Shown here in pieces: positions 59,738-64,000 of a DNA stretch of 64,000 nt. Positions within the stretch are counted from its first letter, which is position 1; the number at the start of each line of letters is the position of its first letter. The DNA is taken from the NCBI RefSeq assembly GCF_014207435.1, contig NZ_JACHGH010000012.1, forward strand, positions 1 to 64,000, written 5' to 3'. Both the position numbers and the translations under genes were made by a program. The notes beneath the pieces are model-generated. The model worked only from the letters and a program-made list of their open reading frames with translations. It was not told where the DNA came from and made no database searches. This stretch comes from Salirhabdus euzebyi (GTDB lineage Bacteria > Bacillota > Bacilli > Bacillales > Alkalibacillaceae).

Positions 59738-61030
59738 TCAGTTGGTGCTGGCTGTTTCTTCAAGAATGCTGTTCTCTGATTTTGGTAATGAAATATGAAA
59801 GCAAGTACCTTCATTTATTTTACTTTTTATCCTTATTTTTCCATTCATTTTTTCTAAAATGTTATATGTAACGAGCATTCCTAAACCCGTTCCATTTTCA
59901 CCTTTTGTAGAAAAATAAGGTTGGCCTATTTTGGCAACTTGTTCCTTTGACATCCCATGACCTGTATCACAAATGGAAAGAATAATATGATGTTCTTCTT
60001 CTAATTGAAGTGTAAGGATGCCACCTTCAGACATTGCTTCAATTCCGTTTTTCATAATATTGATTAAAGCTTGCTGAAAATGCTGTGCGTTGCCTTCTGT
60101 ATATAAATGGTTAGGAATATTATTAGCAGAAATGTTTACTTTATTTTTTCTAGCTAATGGTTGTAATAGTTCTACAGCAGTTAACACTTCCTTTTTCAAT
60201 TGTATCATTCCCAGATCATTTTTATGTGGCTTAGCAAATGTTAAATATTCTCTAATAATATTTTCAGCCTTGTCAATTTCGCTAAATATTGTCATATAGT
60301 ATTGCACTTTCTTTTGATCTTTTTCATTCATAAACATTAATTGCAGAAAACCTTTAATAGAAGTGAGGGGATTTCTTACTTCATGGGCAATACTAGCAGC
60401 GAAATGGGATACCATAACTGATTTTTCAAAATCGACTAATTTCTCTTTAAGTAAGATATTTCTTTGGATGATTTCTATGAGATAGATGGATAAAACAATA
60501 CCAAAAGTAATGATAATCGAATTGATAATCCACTGTATAGTTGTGAAAGTTGCTGCATTAAATACTTGTATGGATATAAATGTACTAATTGGAACGATAT
60601 GAATTAATAAAAGTCCGTAAACAATTTTTCCTCGTAAGCTAACAAGCAAAAACTTTTTAGATAGAAATGAACCGATAATTGTAATGAAACAACTACTAAT
60701 AAGCGTTAAAAAGAATCCAAAACCCCCAAAAGAAAAACGATATAAGAGGACAACAAAGAACAATCCAAAACCTACACTAGGACCTCCATATAGAGTTCCT
60801 AATAACAGAGGGATATATCGCAAGTCAAATAGGTAACCATTTGGCAATTGTATTGCAAATGTCATACAGAGTAAAATAGAAACAGAAGCAGAAATAAAGA
60901 TAGACAATTTGTACTGGTATTTAGAGTAAAGAGAGTTTAGTTTTAAATTATGTATAAACAAAATGATTAAATGACTAATAAAAATAAATAACAGGTTTAC
61001 TAGCAATGCTTTTATTTCCAAGTCTTCCAC
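59738..61030 (-). CDS. Sensor histidine kinase with 5TM sensor (KinB-like)
   Basis: A 430-residue membrane kinase. Six or so helices in residues 1-190 match the LytS-like 5TM receptor layout used by KinB. The dimerisation region holds the phospho-acceptor histidine in HFAASIAHEVRNPLTSIKGF (about residue 217). The ATPase domain follows, with N in ALINIMKNGIEAM, DTGHGM, and GENGTGLGM. No response regulator is adjacent, as is typical of Spo0A phosphorelay kinases. GTG 61030 follows AAAGGGG. A likely input to sporulation or motility control. Confidence 0.88.
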   Translation of the reverse strand: MEDLEIKALLVNLLFIFISHLIILFIHNLKLNSLYSKYQYKLSIFISASVSILLCMTFAIQLPNGYLFDLRYIPLLLGTLYGGPSVGFGLFFVVLLYRFSFGGFGFFLTLISSCFITIIGSFLSKKFLLVSLRGKIVYGLLLIHIVPISTFISIQVFNAATFTTIQWIINSIIITFGIVLSIYLIEIIQRNILLKEKLVDFEKSVMVSHFAASIAHEVRNPLTSIKGFLQLMFMNEKDQKKVQYYMTIFSEIDKAENIIREYLTFAKPHKNDLGMIQLKKEVLTAVELLQPLARKNKVNISANNIPNHLYTEGNAQHFQQALINIMKNGIEAMSEGGILTLQLEEEHHIILSICDTGHGMSKEQVAKIGQPYFSTKGENGTGLGMLVTYNILEKMNGKIRIKSKINEGTCFHISLPKSENSILEETASTN

Positions 61031-61407
61031 TGCGTAACCCCTTTCCTAAAAATTTCCCCTAATGCTTTCTAGATTAATTTTCGGCAAAAAATTTTATTTT
61101 CCTACTAAAAAATAGTATAAATACCAAATAATTGTATTTAACTACAATTTACATAATGTAAAATAATCGTATAAGTATTTTTACATTTATTCAAATTTTG
61201 CGTTTAAATACTTTTAAATCGGGAAATGTTTAAAAAGGAAATATCATAAGAACTAAATAATTTACTTGAAAAATCAGTCTAAAGGATGAGATATTATCCT
61301 ACTCTTTATGGTTCCTAACGATCTTTAAAATCAGTACTATAATACTTGTAATGAATTAATGTTATATGATGTCCCTTAATTCTCATAAACATGACCATTT
61401 TGTTTTC
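61031..61407. other. Gene-free region ahead of an orphan terminator; candidate small RNA
   Basis: A+T-rich stretch without a coding frame. A TATAAT lies at 61338-61343 (no good -35), about 70 bp ahead of the terminator at 61408. TTGAAA at 61266 and TATTAT at 61292 are 20 bp apart, too far for a standard promoter. A small RNA of about 100 nt could be made here. Confidence 0.35.
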
Positions 61408-61449
61408 ACCCATTACCTGCTTAGACCACAGGTAATGGGTATTTTTTTT
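61408..61449 (+). terminator. Strong orphan terminator
   Basis: ACCCATTACCTG pairs perfectly with CAGGTAATGGGT around a 9-base loop and is followed by A and eight T. No plus-strand gene lies upstream for more than 2 kb, so it ends an unknown transcript or attenuates the MFS gene downstream. Confidence 0.88.
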
Positions 61450-61557
61450 CCATATTTTCGTCATTTAGGAAGGGGTCATCATGCATAAGGAAGGGAATAA
61501 AAAAGAAAATTAAAAGGGTGAGTAAAAGAAGTTATCATAGTTGAGGAGTGTACGGAA

Positions 61558-62784
61558 ATGCATAAGCAGCGAGGCGCTTTATTTGCATTAGCATCAATAC
61601 CACTTTTAATGACTTTAGGTAATTCAATGTTTATCCCTGTTTTACCAATTTTAGAAAAAGAGCTTGATATTAGTGCATTTCAATCAAGCATGATCATTAC
61701 GGTTTATTCCGTTATTGCTATCCCTCTAATACCAATAGCAGGTTATTTATCCGATAAAATAGGTAGAAAAAAGGTAATGATTCCAAGTTTAATCATTACG
61801 GGAATCGGTGGGGCTATATCCGCGTTTGCTGCTTGGAAATTAGATAATCCATATATGATTATTTTGGTAGGGCGGCTACTACAAGGAATAGGTGCAGCAG
61901 GTGCCTTTCCAGTAGTCATTCCGACAGTGGGCGATTTATTTAAAGAAGAGGAAAAAGTAAGTCAAGGCTTAGGAATTATAGAAACGTCTAATACTTTTGG
62001 TAAAGTTTTAAGTCCCATATTAGGTGCATTATTGGCAATTATTATATGGTTTGCGCCTTTTGTATCTGTTCCCATTTTGTCCTTAATCGCAATTGGACTA
62101 CTTTTCTTTTTGGTTAAGCCACCTAAAAATGAGGAGCCTAAGCATTCCACATTTAAGCAGTTTCTTAAGACGATTAAAAAGGTATTTAAACAGAATGGTC
62201 GATGGCTTACTACAACTTTCTTTATAGGTTGTTTAAATATGTTTGTCCTCTTCGGTTTTTTATTTCATTTGTCGTCGATTTTGGAGGATGAATACAATAT
62301 GAAAGGGGTTATGAAAGGTTTCATTTTAGCAATTCCTCTTTTGTTTTTAAGTATTGCATCTTTCATTACTGGTAAAAAAGTTGGGGAAAGTAAACCAATT
62401 ATGAAATGTCTTATCTTTATCGGAAATGTAAGTTCTGCAGTTTCCTTATTTTTTATAAAGATGGACATGACCTTATTTATGATGCTTCTTCTCTTAACAT
62501 TTGCTGGAATTGGAATTGGAATTTCCTTACCATGCTTAGATGCATTAATTACGGAAGGGATTAAAAAGGATATAAGAGGTAGCGTGACATCGTTATACAG
62601 TAGCATGCGATTTGTAGGGGTAGCAGCAGGACCACCTATAGCTGCCATATTAATGAAGTCATTTCCAGCGTTTTTATATATAGGATTTGCTGGATTGAGT
62701 CTTGTTGCTGCTATTATTACCTTTTTATTCATTAAGCCTGATTCAGAAACACAAGACAATATTTTAGCTGTGAATCGAGGGTAA
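61558..62784 (+). CDS. MFS drug-efflux-type transporter
   Basis: A 408-residue major facilitator. The loop 2-3 motif is GYLSDKIGRKKVM (about residues 62-74), and motif C-like GRLLQGIGAAGAFPVVIPTVGDLF lies at about 102-125, pointing to the drug:proton antiporter group. Twelve helices are predicted. ATG 61558 follows GAGGAG. A strong orphan terminator 110 bp upstream could act as an attenuator. Substrate unknown. Confidence 0.88.
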   Translation: MHKQRGALFALASIPLLMTLGNSMFIPVLPILEKELDISAFQSSMIITVYSVIAIPLIPIAGYLSDKIGRKKVMIPSLIITGIGGAISAFAAWKLDNPYMIILVGRLLQGIGAAGAFPVVIPTVGDLFKEEEKVSQGLGIIETSNTFGKVLSPILGALLAIIIWFAPFVSVPILSLIAIGLLFFLVKPPKNEEPKHSTFKQFLKTIKKVFKQNGRWLTTTFFIGCLNMFVLFGFLFHLSSILEDEYNMKGVMKGFILAIPLLFLSIASFITGKKVGESKPIMKCLIFIGNVSSAVSLFFIKMDMTLFMMLLLLTFAGIGIGISLPCLDALITEGIKKDIRGSVTSLYSSMRFVGVAAGPPIAAILMKSFPAFLYIGFAGLSLVAAIITFLFIKPDSETQDNILAVNRG

Positions 62785-62812
62785 AGGGACTAATGAAAAG
62801 TTAGTCCCTTCC
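62784..62812. terminator. Terminator between convergent genes
   Basis: AAGGGACTAA and TTAGTCCCTT pair around a short loop; weak T tail. Confidence 0.7.
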
Positions 62813-62817
62813 TTATT

Positions 62818-63456
62818 TTAGCTTACAATATCCCTATCTTTTTTAAAGGCATCACGTAGCCCAGCTTCTTCTCCTCTTGCAATTCTGACAAAGTTTTCAT
62901 TATGTTTTACGATAGCTAATAATGTCAAAAATGTTGCAACTAAGATAACTTGGTATCCATAACCTTCCATCCAAGCGAAAATATCGAAGAACGCATACAA
63001 AGCCATTGCACCAATAACGATATAATTAGTTAATATAGTTAATAAAACAAATAGCAGTAATCCAATTAAAGCCCATTTCCAATCAAGAACAAAAAATAAT
63101 CCTATCATAGAAGCAGTTCCTTTCCCGCCATTAAAGTTCATATAGAAAGGGAAATTGTGCCCTATTATTACGAAAGCCCCCGTTAAAAAATAAAGAAAAA
63201 TCAGTGCGTCAAAAGCAATGTTTTGATGGAAAAGAAGAGAGATAATTATAACGGCTATAACTGGTTTTAAAATATCAATTAAAGCTACAATAATGCCAAA
63301 TTTCCACCCGAAATGGATGGTAACATTGGAGGCACCAGCATTACCTGTACCAATTGTTTTTATGTCTGATTTTTTTATATATTTTCCAATGAAATAAGAA
63401 GGTTGTATACAACCAAATGCATAGCCAATTAAGGCAGCCAATAAAGGATATATCAT
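62818..63456 (-). CDS. plsY: Glycerol-3-phosphate acyltransferase PlsY
   Basis: Transfers the acyl group from acyl-phosphate to glycerol 3-phosphate in membrane phospholipid synthesis. 212 residues with about five helices. The three PlsY motifs are present: SYFIGKYI near residue 20, GTGNAGASN (about 37-45) and GHNFPFYMNFNGGKG (about 99-113). The C-terminal cytoplasmic tail (RIARGEEAGLRD) is longer than usual. Bacillus PlsY usually stands near parC/E; this is a different setting, so a second copy is possible. ATG 63456 follows GGGGGAGA. Confidence 0.93.
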   Translation of the reverse strand: MIYPLLAALIGYAFGCIQPSYFIGKYIKKSDIKTIGTGNAGASNVTIHFGWKFGIIVALIDILKPVIAVIIISLLFHQNIAFDALIFLYFLTGAFVIIGHNFPFYMNFNGGKGTASMIGLFFVLDWKWALIGLLLFVLLTILTNYIVIGAMALYAFFDIFAWMEGYGYQVILVATFLTLLAIVKHNENFVRIARGEEAGLRDAFKKDRDIVS

Positions 63457-63546
63457 ATTCTCTCCCCCTATAATAAGAGATAACCATATCCTAATCTTTG
63501 ATTAATTATGTAGAAAAATCAACCCCTATTTTTTAGGAATTAAAAG

Positions 63547-63574
63547 TTGAAAGTTTAGCGAAAAAGGATATAAT
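63547..63574 (+). promoter_or_regulatory. Sigma-A promoter candidate
   Basis: TTGAAA (63547-63552) and TATAAT (63569-63574) with 16 bp between, 60 bp before the last gene. Confidence 0.6.
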
Positions 63575-63634
63575 CTTAACTGTGATTAATAAAATGTGTC
63601 GAACATCTAATGAAGAGCTTGGGAGGTAACAGTT

Positions 63635-64000
63635 TTGCGCAAATATGTAGTTATGACTTTATTTATCGTTTTTATATTTTTGATATACATGTATTTTTCT
63701 AATAGTCAGGAAAATTACAAAGCTATGGAATATGACAAAATAGAGGATGCTGTTGAGAAGCTATCCTTTGAAGCAATGACCCCTACATTTGTTCCAAATA
63801 ATGTAGAAAAGGTAAAGGCCTATATTCATGTTTATAATAACATTCAAACCCTATTTGAAATTCAGTATCAAAATGAAAATAATGAACAGGTATTTTGGTT
63901 ATATGCTTCAGAAAGTGAAGAGCTTTATTTAAGTGAGGACGAGCAGTGGGAACGAGTAGATCTACAAGGTACAGAAGGTCATTTTACTGTCAGTCTAGAA
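63635..64000 (+). CDS. Membrane-anchored protein, cut by window end
   Basis: The first 122 codons of a gene that continues beyond the window. One hydrophobic segment (about residues 5-21, VVMTLFIVFIFLIYMYF) anchors the protein; the outer part (TPTFVPNNVEKVKAYIHVYNN, then LFEIQYQNENNEQVFWLYAS) resembles DUF4367-type domains of anti-sigma or sporulation lipoproteins. Starts at TTG 63635, 8 bases after GGGAGG. Function unknown. Confidence 0.65.
   Translation, partial: MRKYVVMTLFIVFIFLIYMYFSNSQENYKAMEYDKIEDAVEKLSFEAMTPTFVPNNVEKVKAYIHVYNNIQTLFEIQYQNENNEQVFWLYASESEELYLSEDEQWERVDLQGTEGHFTVSLE

Overview
The window reads as a chromosomal segment of a low-GC, endospore-forming Bacillaceae bacterium. 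Gene content (Spo0M, a CotY/CotZ-type coat protein with neighbouring coat-like genes, a KinB-like sensor kinase, Ku plus LigD, YteA), AGGAGG-type ribosome sites, frequent TTG/GTG starts and U-tailed hairpin terminators all fit. A BCCT osmolyte transporter and the types of intergenic repeat suggest the Oceanobacillus/Virgibacillus/Ornithinibacillus part of the family, but this is inference. No rRNA, tRNA, CRISPR array or prophage was seen.

Layout. 1-9 kb: a structured GC-rich intergenic repeat, a TetR regulator with its probable operator, an M23 peptidase without signal peptide, an MBL hydrolase, RidA, a lipoprotein nuclease, a two-gene membrane operon, the oxygen sensor HemAT, and an unusual HTH regulator / 61-aa unknown protein / ClpP-paralogue operon. 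9-20 kb: a polar amino-acid ABC transporter lacking an ATPase gene, a patatin-like protein, a haem catalase with an exact PerR box followed by a manganese catalase, a Nudix/NDT-like pair, MsrA, a ZIP transporter, and an ECF sigma/anti-sigma pair with its own promoter. 20-34 kb: BCCT and SulP transporters, small zinc and Fe-S proteins, a DUF1028 protein, Spo0M, a second ECF sigma/anti-sigma pair whose anti-sigma carries BNR-like repeats, a class D sortase, glutathione peroxidase, CHY zinc finger and YteA. 34-39 kb: SAM-I riboswitch, metY-metX, and a LysM-G5-M23 cell-wall hydrolase.

39-50 kb: an unassigned transporter, a possibly frameshifted small membrane gene, a spore-coat cluster with sigma-K-like promoters, a SCO1/SenC pseudogene, an alpha/beta hydrolase, a DmpA-type peptidase, a SurA-N-like protein, CobB, NfrA and a lipoprotein. 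50-64 kb: a complete IS3-family element sitting exactly in the loop of a terminator hairpin, an MFS transporter, divergent ku and ligD, a methyltransferase, an RsgA-like GTPase, GNAT, a KinB-like kinase, another MFS transporter, plsY, and a gene cut by the window end.

Themes. Oxidative stress defence is heavily represented (two catalases, MsrA, Gpx, HemAT, NfrA, CDGSH and DUF2202 proteins). Envelope stress and sporulation functions recur. The best candidates for something little described are the HTH/61-aa/ClpP operon, the insertion of an IS3 element into a terminator loop, three intergenic tracts with a roughly 20.5-bp (41-bp) period, and a 98-bp hairpin repeat present twice.
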